From an uncultured Romboutsia sp. (lineage in GTDB: Bacteria > Bacillota > Clostridia > Peptostreptococcales > Peptostreptococcaceae): a DNA stretch of 64,000 bases. A program made the translations under genes and the position numbers. The notes below the pieces were generated by a model. That model was not told the DNA's origin. It was given only the letters and a program-made list of their open reading frames with translations, and made no database searches. Positions 55,699-64,000 of the stretch are shown piece after piece; positions within the stretch are counted from its first letter, which is position 1, and each line of letters starts with the position of its first letter. The stretch lies in contig CAJFPU010000002.1 in NCBI GenBank assembly GCA_904418825.1, forward strand, positions 1 to 64,000. Direction: 5' to 3'.

Positions 55699-55829
55699 TA
55701 TAATATCACCCACCTTTTTATATTAAAAACAGGTAAAACTGTTTTAGATTTTGTCGTATAAACACATTTATAATGTATATTTATATAAATTATATCAAAA
55801 AAAAACTATATAAGTCTATAATTAAAAAA

Positions 55830-55972
55830 ATATAAAAAAAGAGCTTGGGGAAGCTCTTTTTCGCTAAATTGACTTCCGTTGTCAACTTAACAATAATGGA
55901 TATAAAGTCTATCCGTTCAAAAGGGGTATTGGGAATAGAGATTTTAATTAAGGTTATCAGGGGGATAACCAT
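55830..55972 (-). ncRNA. Candidate small RNA, proximal copy of a tandem pair
   Basis: A minus-strand transcript of about 140 nt is predicted. A promoter with 17-bp spacing (55979-56007) would start it near 55972 with a 5' hairpin GGTTATC-CCCCT-GATAACC. C-rich single-stranded motifs TTCCC and TACCCC follow. Copy-specific hairpins come next, one of them TTGAC with GTCAA. A terminator GAGCTT-CCCC-AAGCTC plus a T run ends at about 55834. No homologous protein is encoded. It shares its first ~50 nt and promoter with the copy at 56045-56161. Confidence 0.6.
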
Positions 55973-56015
55973 GTATTAATAATAACAAAGTTCGACATTA
56001 AAATCAATAGTTTTT
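55920..56015. repeat. Direct repeat unit 1 (~96 bp)
   Basis: This unit is nearly identical to 56110-56204. The visible differences are one small indel/substitution next to the GGTTATC hairpin and TT versus CC beside CGACA. It covers the promoter and the 5' part of the candidate small RNA. Confidence 0.9.
55979..56007 (-). promoter_or_regulatory. Promoter of the proximal small RNA
   Basis: On the minus strand TTGATT (56007-56002) and TATTAT (55984-55979) are 17 bases apart. The same promoter is present in the other copy. Confidence 0.65.
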
Positions 56016-56044
56016 CAAAAAAATATAAAAAATTTAAAAATACA

Positions 56045-56161
56045 AAATAAAAAACCTACTTCGAATCCGATCGTGAAGTAGGCTATAAATGAATATAAAT
56101 TATTCATTTAAAGGGGTATTGGGAATAGAGATTTTACTAAGGTTATCAGGGGGATAACCAT
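56045..56161 (-). ncRNA. Candidate small RNA, distal copy of a tandem pair
   Basis: A minus-strand transcript of about 115 nt is predicted from promoter 56168-56196. It opens with the same hairpin (CCCCT loop) and the TTCCC and ACCCC motifs as its partner. It then diverges and ends at a strong terminator: CCTACTTC with GAAGTAGG (56055-56082), followed on the minus strand by a T-rich run. The terminator works only in the minus direction, which fixes the strand. Confidence 0.62.
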
Positions 56162-56204
56162 GTATTAATAATAACAAAGTTCGACACCAAAATCAATAGT
56201 TTTT
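56110..56204. repeat. Direct repeat unit 2 (~95 bp)
   Basis: This is the partner of 55920-56015. The two repeats are 94 bases apart, separated by the distal copy's 3' half and terminator. Confidence 0.9.
56168..56196 (-). promoter_or_regulatory. Promoter of the distal small RNA
   Basis: On the minus strand TTGATT (56196-56191) and TATTAT (56173-56168) are 17 bases apart. Confidence 0.65.
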
Positions 56205-56455
56205 TACAAAAACATCAAAAATATTACATTTTATATAGTATAAATATTTTTTTTACGTAGTGAAAAATTTAATTTATACTATTACGTTATTATATGTTAA
56301 AAAATAAAAAATTTAATGATATAATAAATAGATACGATTTTATAAATAATAGTTATTGAAATTGAAATTTTAATATTTTTGATAATTAATAGATTAAGTT
56401 GGTAAAAATAAAATAAATAATAAAATCTATATAATAGAGAAAGTTGGTGCAATGT

Positions 56456-57607
56456 ATGGATATATATTTAGATAACAGTGCTACAACGAAGCCATATAAA
56501 GAAGTTATAGATAAAATGGTTTATGCACTTAGCACAGACTATGCTAATCCATCTTCTTTACATAGAAAAGGTATAGAAGTTGAAAAGAATATAAAAAATA
56601 TAAGACAAAATATAGCTAGAACTCTAGGTGCAAAAGATAAAGAAATATATTTTACATCTGGAGGAACAGAATCTAATAACACTATAATAAGAAGCGTTGT
56701 TTCTTTAAATAAGAAAAGAAAGAATCATATAATATCTACTACGATAGAGCATCCATCAGTATTAAATACTTTAAAGGATTTAGAATCTGAAGGGTGTGAA
56801 GTTACATATTTAGAAGTTGATAAAGAAGGAAGAATAGATATAGAAGAGTTCAAAAATGCATTAAAACCTACAACTTGTCTTGTTACAATAATGCATGTTA
56901 ACAATGAAGTTGGAAGTATACAACCAATACAAGAAATAGGTAAGCATCTTAAAACATTAAAAGATAAAGTATATTTACATGTAGATGCTGTTCAATCTTA
57001 TACTAAGATAAATTTTAAACCATCAAAATATAATATAGACTTTATGAGTGTAAGTGGTCATAAATTCCATGGTCCAAAAGGAATAGGATTTATGTATATT
57101 AAGGAAAATAACAGAATAAAGCCTATTTTAACTGGTGGAGGACAAGAAATAGGAATAAGATCAGGAACAGAAAATACACCAGGTATATATGGCTTAGGAG
57201 AAGCTATAAGAATAATAAATGAAGAATTAGATGCTAAAATAGAAAATATGAAAAATCTAAGAGATTTATTAAAAAAAGAAATAACTGAAAACATAGAAGA
57301 TATAAAGTTGAACTCTCCAGAAGATGGAGTTTGCCATATATTAAATGTTACTTTTTATGGAATAAAAGGAGAGGTGTTACTTCATTATCTAGAGCAAAAA
57401 GGTGTATATGTATCTACTGGTTCAGCTTGTTCATCTAAGAAAAAAGGTAGTCATGTATTAAATGCCATGGGACTTTCTCCACAAGAAATAGAAGGAGCAA
57501 TAAGATTTAGTTTATCTGATTTAAATACAGAAGAAGAAATAAAAGAAGCTGTTAAAATAGTTAAAGAATCTGTAAGTGATTTGAGAATGATAATGAGAAG
57601 AAGATAA
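56456..57607 (+). CDS. Cysteine desulfurase (NifS/IscS-like)
   Basis: This PLP enzyme takes sulfur from cysteine as a persulfide. The 383 residues begin MDIYLDNSATTKPY. Markers are TSGGTESNN, IEHPSVL, HVDAVQSYTKI, the PLP lysine K203 in SVSGHKFHGPKG, and the catalytic loop Cys325 in STGSACSSKKKGSHVL. In-frame TTG 56444 and ATG 56456 are possible; ATG gives the conserved N-terminus. The neighbour thiI, 42 bases downstream, suggests this copy supplies sulfur for tRNA thiolation, as with NifZ-ThiI in Bacillus. Confidence 0.94.
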   Translation: MDIYLDNSATTKPYKEVIDKMVYALSTDYANPSSLHRKGIEVEKNIKNIRQNIARTLGAKDKEIYFTSGGTESNNTIIRSVVSLNKKRKNHIISTTIEHPSVLNTLKDLESEGCEVTYLEVDKEGRIDIEEFKNALKPTTCLVTIMHVNNEVGSIQPIQEIGKHLKTLKDKVYLHVDAVQSYTKINFKPSKYNIDFMSVSGHKFHGPKGIGFMYIKENNRIKPILTGGGQEIGIRSGTENTPGIYGLGEAIRIINEELDAKIENMKNLRDLLKKEITENIEDIKLNSPEDGVCHILNVTFYGIKGEVLLHYLEQKGVYVSTGSACSSKKKGSHVLNAMGLSPQEIEGAIRFSLSDLNTEEEIKEAVKIVKESVSDLRMIMRRR

Positions 57608-57649
57608 TTAATGTTAAGAATGACAAAATTAAGTTAAGAGGTGGAAAAA

Positions 57650-58822
57650 TTGTACAATATATTAATAGTTAAGTACGGAGAAATAGGTGTAAAAGGTAAA
57701 AACAGATATATATTTGAGAACAAACTTATAAAAAATGTAAAGAATATATTAAAGCCTATAGGAAAGTTTAATGTATATAAAGAATATGGAAGAATATACG
57801 TTGATTTAGATGGATATGATTATGAAGAAATAGTAGAGGAAGTTAGAAAAGTATTTGGTATAGTTGGTGTTTGTCCGGCCGTAAGAGCAGAAAAAGATTA
57901 TAACTTATTAAAAGAATTAGCATTAAAAATGCTAGAAGAAAAAATAGAACAAGGATATAAATCTTTTAAAGTTGACTCAAGAAGAGGAGATAAAGATTTT
58001 AAATTAACTTCTCAAGAAATGAGTTTAGATATAGGAGGCTATCTTGTATCTCAAGTAAAAGATAAAATAGCAGTAGATGTTAGAAATCCAGAAGTTAAAA
58101 TACATTGTGAATTAAGACAAAATCATGTAATGGTATATAGTGATACAATACCAGGTTATGGTGGATTACCTTTAGGAACTAATGGTAGAGCAATGTCACT
58201 TTTATCAGGTGGTATAGATTCTCCAGTAGCATCATGGATGGTAGCTAAAAGAGGTATGGAGTTAGAATGTATACATTTCCATAGCTATCCTTTTACTAGT
58301 GAAAAGTCACAAGAGAAGGTTAGAGACTTAGCTCAAATTTTAGCTAAGTATTGTGGTAGAGTAAGACTTCATAAAGTAAATATGTTAGAAATACAAAAAG
58401 CTATAGGTTTAAATTGTAAAGATGAAGAAATGACTATAATTTCAAGAAGATTTATGATGAGAATCGCACAACAAGTAGCGGAGAGTAGACATTGTGATGC
58501 ATTAGTTACAGGGGAGAGTATAGGACAAGTTGCATCTCAAACAATACAAGGTTTAACTTGTACAAATGCTTCAGTAAGTATGCCAGTATTTAGACCTCTT
58601 ATAGCTATGGATAAAACTGAGATAATAGAAGTAGCTCAAAAAATAGGAACGTTTGAAACATCTATATTACCAGAAGAAGATTGTTGTACAGTTTTCTCTC
58701 CTAAGAAACCAGTTACAAAACCTAAACTAGATAGAATAGAAAGATCTGAAAATGCATTAGACGTAGAAAAATTAATACAAGATGCAATAGATAACATGGA
58801 AGTTGAAGATATAGAATTTTAA
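57650..58822 (+). CDS. thiI: tRNA 4-thiouridine synthase
   Basis: ThiI thiolates U8 of tRNA. The 390 residues contain a ferredoxin-like N-domain, a THUMP domain (about 60-165, [28 protein letters not shown]) and a PP-loop ATPase with [31 protein letters not shown] lies near the C-terminus. The rhodanese domain of E. coli ThiI is absent, as in most Firmicutes, where the desulfurase may transfer sulfur directly. TTG 57650 is chosen: AGAGGTGG lies just upstream, while the in-frame GTG 57641 sits inside that site. Confidence 0.94.
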   Translation: MYNILIVKYGEIGVKGKNRYIFENKLIKNVKNILKPIGKFNVYKEYGRIYVDLDGYDYEEIVEEVRKVFGIVGVCPAVRAEKDYNLLKELALKMLEEKIEQGYKSFKVDSRRGDKDFKLTSQEMSLDIGGYLVSQVKDKIAVDVRNPEVKIHCELRQNHVMVYSDTIPGYGGLPLGTNGRAMSLLSGGIDSPVASWMVAKRGMELECIHFHSYPFTSEKSQEKVRDLAQILAKYCGRVRLHKVNMLEIQKAIGLNCKDEEMTIISRRFMMRIAQQVAESRHCDALVTGESIGQVASQTIQGLTCTNASVSMPVFRPLIAMDKTEIIEVAQKIGTFETSILPEEDCCTVFSPKKPVTKPKLDRIERSENALDVEKLIQDAIDNMEVEDIEF

Positions 58823-58825
58823 TAT

Positions 58826-58868
58826 AAAAAATCCGTTATAATATAATATTTATTATAGCGGATTTTTT
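58826..58868. terminator. Bidirectional terminator between thiI and pflA
   Basis: AAAAAATCCGTTATAAT (58826-58842) pairs with ATTATAGCGGATTTTTT (58852-58868) with one G-U pair; A and T runs flank both sides. Confidence 0.88.
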
Positions 58869-58876
58869 ATTAATAT

Positions 58877-59620
58877 TTATTTAGATTTACTATTAAATAC
58901 TTTAACACCGAACTTTTCTACTATTTCACTAGCTTTAGCAACATCTTCACTAGTAGCATCTTCAATATCTTTTAATTCGTAATTTAACCCCATACTTTCC
59001 CATTTATGAACACCTATAGAATGATATGGTAAGAATTCAAATCTTTCTACATTATTAAGTTTAGATACAAATTCACCTAATGCTTCTAAGTTTTCTTTAG
59101 TATCTGTTATACCTGGAACTAATACGTGTCTTATCCAAACTGGTATATTTCTTTCATCTAAATGTTTAGCTAACTTAAGTGATTTTTCAACTCCTACACC
59201 AGTTAATTCTTTAGATTCTTCTTCTAGCATATGTTTTAAATCAAGTAATACAAGATCAGTATTATCTAATATAGGATCTATAACATCAATATTTACAAAT
59301 CCAGATGTATCTAAACAAGTGTGTATTTTATTTTCTTTAGCTTTAATAAATAACTCTTTTAAAAACTCAGGTTGTAAAGTTGCTTCACCACCAGATACAG
59401 TTATTCCACCGCCTGAAGCATTCATATATGATTTGTATTTTAAGGCTTGAGTAATTACTTCATCTGTTGTATATTCTTTGCCTAACTTTGTATCCCAAGT
59501 ATCTCTATTGTGACAATACTTGCATCTTAATGCACATCCTTGCATAAATAATATAAATCTTATTCCTGGACCATCTACTGTTCCAAATGTTTCTATTGAA
59601 TGAACTCTTCCTTTTACCAT
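58877..59620 (-). CDS. pflA: Pyruvate formate-lyase activating enzyme
   Basis: This radical SAM enzyme generates the glycyl radical on PflB. The 247 residues contain VDGPGIRFILFMQGCALRCKYCHN with Cys29, Cys33 and Cys36 for the [4Fe-4S] cluster. SGGGITVSGGEATLQPEFL, TCLDTSG and DLVLLDLKHM follow. An upstream in-frame GTG is part of the ribosome site; ATG 59620 lies 7 bases after AGAGGTG. It is downstream of pflB on the same strand but separated by about 425 bases with a terminator, so it probably has its own promoter as well. Confidence 0.95.
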   Translation of the reverse strand: MVKGRVHSIETFGTVDGPGIRFILFMQGCALRCKYCHNRDTWDTKLGKEYTTDEVITQALKYKSYMNASGGGITVSGGEATLQPEFLKELFIKAKENKIHTCLDTSGFVNIDVIDPILDNTDLVLLDLKHMLEEESKELTGVGVEKSLKLAKHLDERNIPVWIRHVLVPGITDTKENLEALGEFVSKLNNVERFEFLPYHSIGVHKWESMGLNYELKDIEDATSEDVAKASEIVEKFGVKVFNSKSK

Positions 59621-59916
59621 AATAGTCACCTCTAAGTTGATTTTAATTAAATTTATTCCGAGATAATTTAATATACTGTATACAAAACAATATAATTAAA
59701 TTATATGATATTCCTTATTTTAAGTCTATATAAATTGATAATGAATTATTCTATTTCGATATTATAATAATACCCAAAATAAGAAGACTAAAACTAAATT
59801 TAAAGATTTTACAAAAAATATTAATTATATAATGTGATAAGTAGAAAAGTAGAAGAGAAAATATAAAATAATAAAGGATAAATATATTAGATTTGGATAA
59901 AATAAGATTATAAGAA

Positions 59917-59954
59917 TAAAAAAAGAGAGTGTAAGTTGATGAGACTTACACTCT
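59917..59954 (-). terminator. Terminator downstream of pflB
   Basis: AGAGTGTAAGT (59926-59936) pairs with ACTTACACTCT (59944-59954). On the minus strand a run of seven T follows. Confidence 0.85.
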
Positions 59955-59983
59955 AAAAAATATATATACTTTGATTATTGATG

Positions 59984-60019
59984 ATTAAATCTTACTAGTG
60001 AGCGGGGGTAAGATTTAAT
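59984..60019 (-). other. Stable hairpin with C-rich loop in the pflB 3' region
   Basis: A perfect 12-bp stem pairs 59984-59995 with 60008-60019. On the pflB strand the 12-base loop reads CCCCGCTCACTA. It lies between the pflB stop and its terminator. It may protect the mRNA 3' end or belong to a 3'-derived small RNA. Confidence 0.6.
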
Positions 60020-60045
60020 TAATAAAATTTATTTGAAGTTATAAA

Positions 60046-62277
60046 TTAAGCCATTTTTCCGTGGAATGTTCTATTTATAACGTCTAATTGTTGTTCTTTA
60101 GTTAATTTTATGAAGTTAACAGCATATCCTGAAACTCTTATAGTTAATTGAGGATATTTTTCTGGATGTTCCATAGCATCTTCTAGAGTAGCTCTATCAA
60201 ATACGTTAACGTTTAAGTGATGAGCTCCATCTGTGAAGTATCCATCCATCATACAAGAAAGATTTTTAATTCTTTCATTCATATCTTTTCCTAAAGCACC
60301 AGGTACTATAGAGAAAGTATTAGATATACCATCTTGAGAATGCTCATATGGTAATTTTGCAACAGATGATAATGAAGCTAAAGCACCACTATTATCTCTT
60401 CCGTGCATTGGGTTAGCTCCTGGAGCGAATGGAGCACCAGCTCTTCTACCACATGGAGTGTTACCAGTTTTCTTACCGTAAACAACGTTTGAAGTTATTG
60501 TTAATACTGATTGAGTATGAACAGAATTTCTGTAAGTTTTGTTCTTTCTTATTTTGTTCATCATAGACTCAACTAAGTATACAGCTATATCGTCAACTCT
60601 ATCATCGTTGTTTCCATATTTTGGATAATCTCCTTCTATTTCGAAGTCTACAGCTACACCAGCTTCATTTCTTATAGTTTTAACTTTAGCATATTTTATA
60701 GCAGATAATGAGTCAGCAGCAACTGATAAACCAGCTATACCACAAGCCATAGTTCTGAATACATCTCTATCATGTAAAGCCATTTCTAATGCTTCATAAG
60801 AGTACTTATCATGCATGTAGTGGATTACGTTTAATGTATTTACATATAAGTTTGCTAACCAATCAGTGAATGGTTCGAATCTTTCCATTACTTTATCGTA
60901 ATCTAAGTATTCATCCATTATTGGCTCAAATCTTGGTCCTACTTGAACACCTGATTTTTCATCAACCCCACCGTTTATAGCGTATAATAAAGTTTTAGCT
61001 AAGTTAACTCTAGCTCCGAAGAATTGCATTTGCTTACCTATTCTCATTGCAGATACACAACAAGCTATTCCGTAGTCATCTCCCCAGTAAGGTCTCATTA
61101 AGTCATCGTTCTCATATTGAACTGAACTTGTATCTATAGATACTTTAGAACAGAAGTCTTTGAATCCTTGTGGGAAATCTTTAGACCAAAGTACTGTTAA
61201 GTTTGGTTCTGGAGAAGGTCCTATAGTGTAAAGAGTATTTAAAACTCTGAATGAGTTTTTAGTTACTAATGTTCTACCATCTACACCCATACCACCGATT
61301 GACTCAGTTACCCAAGTTGGGTCTCCAGAGAATAATTCATTATAATCAGGAGTTCTTAAGAATTTAACCATTCTTAATTTCATAACGAAGTGGTCCATTA
61401 ATTCTTGAACTTCTTCTTCAGTTATAGTTCCAGCTTTTAAATCTCTTTCGAAGTATATATCTAAGAAAGTAGAAGTTCTACCTATTGACATAGCAGCACC
61501 GTTTTGATCTTTTATAGCTGCTAAGTAAGCAAAGTATAACCATTGTACAGCTTCTCTTGAGTTAGTAGCTGGTCCTGATATATCGAATCCGTAAGATTCA
61601 GCCATTCTCTTTAATGCTTGTAAAGCTTTTATTTGATCAGATATTTCTTCTCTTAATCTTATTGTATCTTCATCCATGCAAGAAACTTCTAAAGAAAGTT
61701 TTTGCTCGTTTTTATCTTCTATTAATCTATCTACACCGTATAAAGCAACTCTTCTGTAGTCACCTATTATTCTTCCTCTTCCGTAAGCATCTGGAAGACC
61801 AGTTATTATACCAGATTTTCTAGCTGCTCTCATTTCTGAAGTATAAGCATCGAAAACACCTTGGTTATGAGTTTTTCTGTACTTAGTGAATATTTCACTT
61901 ACTTGTGGATCACACTTGAATCCGTAAGCTTCACAAGCACTTTCAACCATTCTTATACCACCTTCTGGCATTATAGCTCTTTTTAAAGGTGCATCAGTTT
62001 GTAAACCTACAACAGTTTCTAAATCTTTATTTATATATCCAGGTGCATAAGCATCTATAGCTGATACTGTTTTAGTATCAACGTCAAGTGTACCACCATT
62101 TTCTCTTTCTTTTTTAAATAACTCCATTACCTCTTCCCATAATTGCTTAGTGTTTTCAGTAGCACCAGCTAAGAAAGAGTCATCTCCTTCATATGGAGTG
62201 TAGTTTGCTTGGATGAACCCTCTAACATCTATTTCCTTAGTCCATCTACCTTCTTTAAATCCTTGCCATGCTTTCAT
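60046..62277 (-). CDS. pflB: Formate C-acetyltransferase (pyruvate formate-lyase)
   Basis: PflB splits pyruvate with CoA into acetyl-CoA and formate anaerobically. The 743 residues are full length. The catalytic pair is Cys406-Cys407 in [13 protein letters not shown]. The glycyl radical site is Gly717 in RVSGYAVNF, and the N-terminal WQGFKEGRW block is typical of true PFL rather than diol dehydratases. A strong AAGGAGG site precedes the ATG on the minus strand. Activation requires PflA encoded downstream. Codon use includes more C-ending codons than its neighbours, as in highly expressed genes. Confidence 0.98.
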   Translation of the reverse strand: MKAWQGFKEGRWTKEIDVRGFIQANYTPYEGDDSFLAGATENTKQLWEEVMELFKKERENGGTLDVDTKTVSAIDAYAPGYINKDLETVVGLQTDAPLKRAIMPEGGIRMVESACEAYGFKCDPQVSEIFTKYRKTHNQGVFDAYTSEMRAARKSGIITGLPDAYGRGRIIGDYRRVALYGVDRLIEDKNEQKLSLEVSCMDEDTIRLREEISDQIKALQALKRMAESYGFDISGPATNSREAVQWLYFAYLAAIKDQNGAAMSIGRTSTFLDIYFERDLKAGTITEEEVQELMDHFVMKLRMVKFLRTPDYNELFSGDPTWVTESIGGMGVDGRTLVTKNSFRVLNTLYTIGPSPEPNLTVLWSKDFPQGFKDFCSKVSIDTSSVQYENDDLMRPYWGDDYGIACCVSAMRIGKQMQFFGARVNLAKTLLYAINGGVDEKSGVQVGPRFEPIMDEYLDYDKVMERFEPFTDWLANLYVNTLNVIHYMHDKYSYEALEMALHDRDVFRTMACGIAGLSVAADSLSAIKYAKVKTIRNEAGVAVDFEIEGDYPKYGNNDDRVDDIAVYLVESMMNKIRKNKTYRNSVHTQSVLTITSNVVYGKKTGNTPCGRRAGAPFAPGANPMHGRDNSGALASLSSVAKLPYEHSQDGISNTFSIVPGALGKDMNERIKNLSCMMDGYFTDGAHHLNVNVFDRATLEDAMEHPEKYPQLTIRVSGYAVNFIKLTKEQQLDVINRTFHGKMA

Positions 62278-62585
62278 GTGAATAGCCTCCTTAAGTTAAG
62301 GTTTTAAAATTTTTATTTGTTATATTTATATTAAATCTAGCTAGATAATTTTTAACAATATAATAATAACATATCACTAGTATTTTGTATACATAAAAAA
62401 TATATATAATATTGTCTTATAATGATTAAATTTATTAAATATTTTTACATAAAAATATATACCCAGGGATTATACCTTTAAACTTATACTTATAAAAAAA
62501 TATAAAATTTTTTATAAGTAAGTTAAAAGAATAACATATGTATATATATATTGAATATCTATTTAATATAAGGGGGTACTTATAT
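62278..62585. other. Divergent promoter region between pflB and the antiporter gene
   Basis: About 310 bases of A/T-rich DNA must contain promoters for both divergent genes. A TTGTTAAAAATTAT sequence on the minus strand near 62345-62360 resembles one half of a Rex operator, but the second half is poor. No riboswitch core is recognised. Confidence 0.4.
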
Positions 62586-63545
62586 ATGTTGATTAATATA
62601 ATATTATTTTTAATTGGGTTTATACTTATTACAAAAGGAGCTGATATATTTATAAACTGTACAGTAGAGATAGGAAAGAAAACAAATATATCAGAAATTA
62701 TATTAGGAGCTACAATCGTGAGTTTTGCTACTACCTTGCCTGAGCTTACGGTATCATTATTAGCATCGTTAGAAGGACATACTACGATGAGCTTAGGTAA
62801 TGCAGTAGGATCTATTATTTGTAATACAGGGTTGATTTTAGGGTTAGTATCATTTATAAGTCCTTTTAAAGTTGATAAGAATATGTTTTTTTCAAAATCT
62901 ATATTACTTTTAATTTGTGTTACGATATTGCTTTTATTAGCGATAGATAAGAACATAACCAAAATAGATTCAATACTACTTTTATTTATGCTTATTGTAT
63001 ATATGTATTCAAATTATAAAAGTGTAACTAAAAATAGTAGTAGATTAATAGGTGGTAAGCAAATAAAAGTTAAAAGAGAACGTAATATATCAGAGTGGTT
63101 AAGGATAATATTATTCTTTACTTTAGGGCTAATTATGATGGTAATAGGATCTAGAATGTTAGTTGATAATGGTGTTAAGATAGCTGAATGCATAGATGTA
63201 CCTCAAGAGGTTATAAGTCTAACGGTTATAGCACTTGGTACATCTTTACCAGAATTAGTATCATCATTGACTGCAATAAAGAAAAATCATCATGCTATAT
63301 CTGTAGGAAATATCTTAGGTGCAAATATATTAAATATAGTATCTGTGATAGGCATATCTTCTATACTAAACAATATACCTATATTATCTCAAAATATGAA
63401 TATAGACTTTCCATTTATGATACTGTTATTACTTATATTAATATTACCAACTATTAAGAATAACAAGTTATATAGATGTCAAGGTTTGATAATGCTTATT
63501 ATTTATTTTATTTATATAGTAACTTTATATACTATGTACATATAA
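62586..63545 (+). CDS. Calcium/sodium antiporter-like protein (CaCA family)
   Basis: This 319-residue membrane protein has about 10 helices and the two alpha repeats of the Ca2+/cation antiporter superfamily. Repeat 1 is ISEIILGATIVSFATTLPELTVSLLASLEG, and repeat 2 is VPQEVISLTVIALGTSLPELVSSLTAIKK. Each carries the acidic Glu that binds the ion. The pairs GNAVGSIICNTGLILG and GNILGANILNIVSVIG also match. It is similar to YrbG-type exchangers. ATG 62586, about 11 bases after AAGGGGG, starts directly before the first helix; the in-frame ATG at 62538 would add 16 residues without a ribosome site. Confidence 0.92.
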   Translation: MLINIILFLIGFILITKGADIFINCTVEIGKKTNISEIILGATIVSFATTLPELTVSLLASLEGHTTMSLGNAVGSIICNTGLILGLVSFISPFKVDKNMFFSKSILLLICVTILLLLAIDKNITKIDSILLLFMLIVYMYSNYKSVTKNSSRLIGGKQIKVKRERNISEWLRIILFFTLGLIMMVIGSRMLVDNGVKIAECIDVPQEVISLTVIALGTSLPELVSSLTAIKKNHHAISVGNILGANILNIVSVIGISSILNNIPILSQNMNIDFPFMILLLLILILPTIKNNKLYRCQGLIMLIIYFIYIVTLYTMYI

Positions 63546-63677
63546 ATAGGTAAAAATATATTTTATATCAGTTTGAATATTATGCCTATTCGAAGGAGAA
63601 AATATTAATTGCATATTATCTCAAATAAATATATAATGGATAGGTTAGATAAACTGATAACGGAAAGGAAGCAACAT

Positions 63678-64000
63678 ATGAATATAATAAAATTTGAAGA
63701 TTTACCAATAAGTGATGATATAAAAAGAGCTGTCATAGAAATGGGATTTGAAGAACCATCTCCGATACAATCACAATCTATACCTGTAATCTTATCGGGA
63801 AAAGATGTTATCGGGCAAGCTCAAACAGGAACGGGAAAAACAGCAGCATTTAGTATACCAATATTAGAAATGGTTAATCCTGAAGAGAAAAATTTACAAG
63901 CAGTTGTACTTTGTCCAACTAGAGAACTTGCAATACAAGTTTCTACTGAAATAAGAAAAATAGGTAAATATACGCACGGAATAAAAAGTTTACCTGTATA
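63678..64000 (+). CDS. DEAD-box RNA helicase (5' part only)
   Basis: The window ends 107 residues into the gene. The visible part has the DEAD-box Q motif (FEDLPISDDIKRAVIEMGFEEPSPIQSQSIP), Walker A AQTGTGKTAAF and motif Ia PTRELAIQV. It fits the CsdA/DeaD/CshA group that remodels RNA in ribosome assembly and cold adaptation. ATG 63678 follows AAAGGAAG. Later motifs and the C-terminal domain lie outside the window. Confidence 0.93.
   Translation, partial: MNIIKFEDLPISDDIKRAVIEMGFEEPSPIQSQSIPVILSGKDVIGQAQTGTGKTAAFSIPILEMVNPEEKNLQAVVLCPTRELAIQVSTEIRKIGKYTHGIKSLPV

Larger units (their letters stand above)
59621..60045 (-). other. pflB-pflA intergenic region
   Basis: About 425 bases carry no gene. 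Two hairpins lie downstream of pflB on the minus strand (59917-59954 and 59984-60019, listed separately). The remainder (59621-59916) is A/T-rich and should contain the pflA promoter, but I could not pick one with confidence. Confidence 0.5.

Noticed and set aside
55790-55972. 60-residue minus-strand open frame starting at the 5' hairpin of the proximal repeat
   Set aside because: It runs through the terminator into A/T-rich DNA. The second repeat copy breaks the same frame after 17 codons, and no ribosome site precedes the ATG. Structure, not coding, is what the two copies share.
62340-62362. Possible Rex (redox) operator upstream of pflB
   Set aside because: Only one half (TTGTTA-like) is good; the required TTAACAA half is missing, and such sequences are frequent in A/T-rich DNA.
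62538-62585. Upstream ATG giving a 16-residue N-terminal extension of the cation antiporter
   Set aside because: No ribosome site precedes it, whereas the later ATG follows AAGGGGG and begins directly at the first membrane helix.
63188-63457. Out-of-frame open frame inside the antiporter gene
   Set aside because: It overlaps the well-supported antiporter frame and encodes a Cys/Tyr/Ile-rich sequence with no domain.
1-64000. CRISPR arrays, IS elements, integrases, prophage or toxin-antitoxin loci
   Set aside because: No regularly spaced repeats, transposase or integrase motifs, or paired small toxin genes were found. The tandem repeats at 55.9-56.2 kb are only two units with promoter and terminator structure.

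Overview
The window is AT-rich chromosomal DNA from a low-GC anaerobic Firmicute. Codon use leans strongly to A/T-ending codons and AGA arginine, Shine-Dalgarno sites are strong (AGGAGG, AAGGAG), and gene order and content match the class Clostridia. The best fit is family Peptostreptococcaceae (relatives of Clostridioides, Paraclostridium, Romboutsia). That placement rests on family resemblance and synteny, not on a database match. Almost all genes are housekeeping; there is no prophage, IS element, CRISPR array or defence island. One lone RusA-type nuclease is the only phage-flavoured gene.

Layout. 1-6.2 kb: end of a TIM-barrel isomerase gene, a TGS/uridine-kinase-like fusion, glutaminase, an HTH regulator, endonuclease IV, a RusA-like nuclease (minus strand) and QueG. 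6.3-10 kb: a Lon-family protease, endonuclease III and TrmL. 10.3-15.2 kb: a BMP-type nucleoside ABC importer (lipoprotein, double ATPase, two permeases). 15.4-19.2 kb: ytxC, a DUF445 membrane protein, and thrS behind a T-box. 19.2-20.7 kb: an FtsH-like protease with no membrane anchor (minus). 21-22.2 kb: infC-rpmI-rplT behind a structured leader, with infC starting at AUU. 22.5-32.3 kb: Ktr/Trk potassium uptake genes, a SpoU methyltransferase, pheST behind a T-box, zapA and a U32 peptidase. 32.5-35.7 kb: an XRE/ImmA-like regulator whose zinc motif is destroyed, a lipoprotein and PepD (minus). 35.8-45 kb: mutS2, DUF523, argS, two unknown genes, a B12-binding radical SAM protein and a TPR protein. 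45.6-51.3 kb: fhs, a cobalamin riboswitch and a BtuFCD-like importer. 51.3-56.2 kb: tRNA-Ser(GCU), a decayed RNase H-like gene, a UvrD-family helicase, a small membrane protein, asparaginase, and a duplicated pair of probable small RNAs. 56.4-64 kb: cysteine desulfurase with thiI, pflA and pflB, a Ca2+/cation antiporter, and the start of a DEAD-box helicase.

How the genes work together. Translation is the dominant theme: three aminoacyl-tRNA synthetases, IF3/L35/L20, and tRNA modification by QueG, TrmL and ThiI, with the cysteine desulfurase feeding sulfur to ThiI. Control is largely at RNA level: two T-boxes, the infC leader and a cobalamin riboswitch. Fermentative one-carbon metabolism is represented by PflB/PflA (formate) and Fhs (formate to formyl-tetrahydrofolate). 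DNA repair is represented by Nfo, Nth, a UvrD-type helicase and MutS2 (the last also linked to ribosome quality control).

Most notable: (1) two tandem, ~96-nt duplicated minus-strand units at 55.8-56.2 kb, each with a sigma70-type promoter, C-rich loops and its own terminator, which look like an undescribed sRNA pair; (2) an ImmA/IrrE-like regulator whose HEXXH is YELAY; (3) a soluble FtsH paralogue; (4) a YprB/RNase H-like gene broken by one frameshift and one in-frame stop; (5) a dispersed GCAACGGATG...CGACATRA element present twice; (6) a promoter-hairpin-terminator unit after argS.
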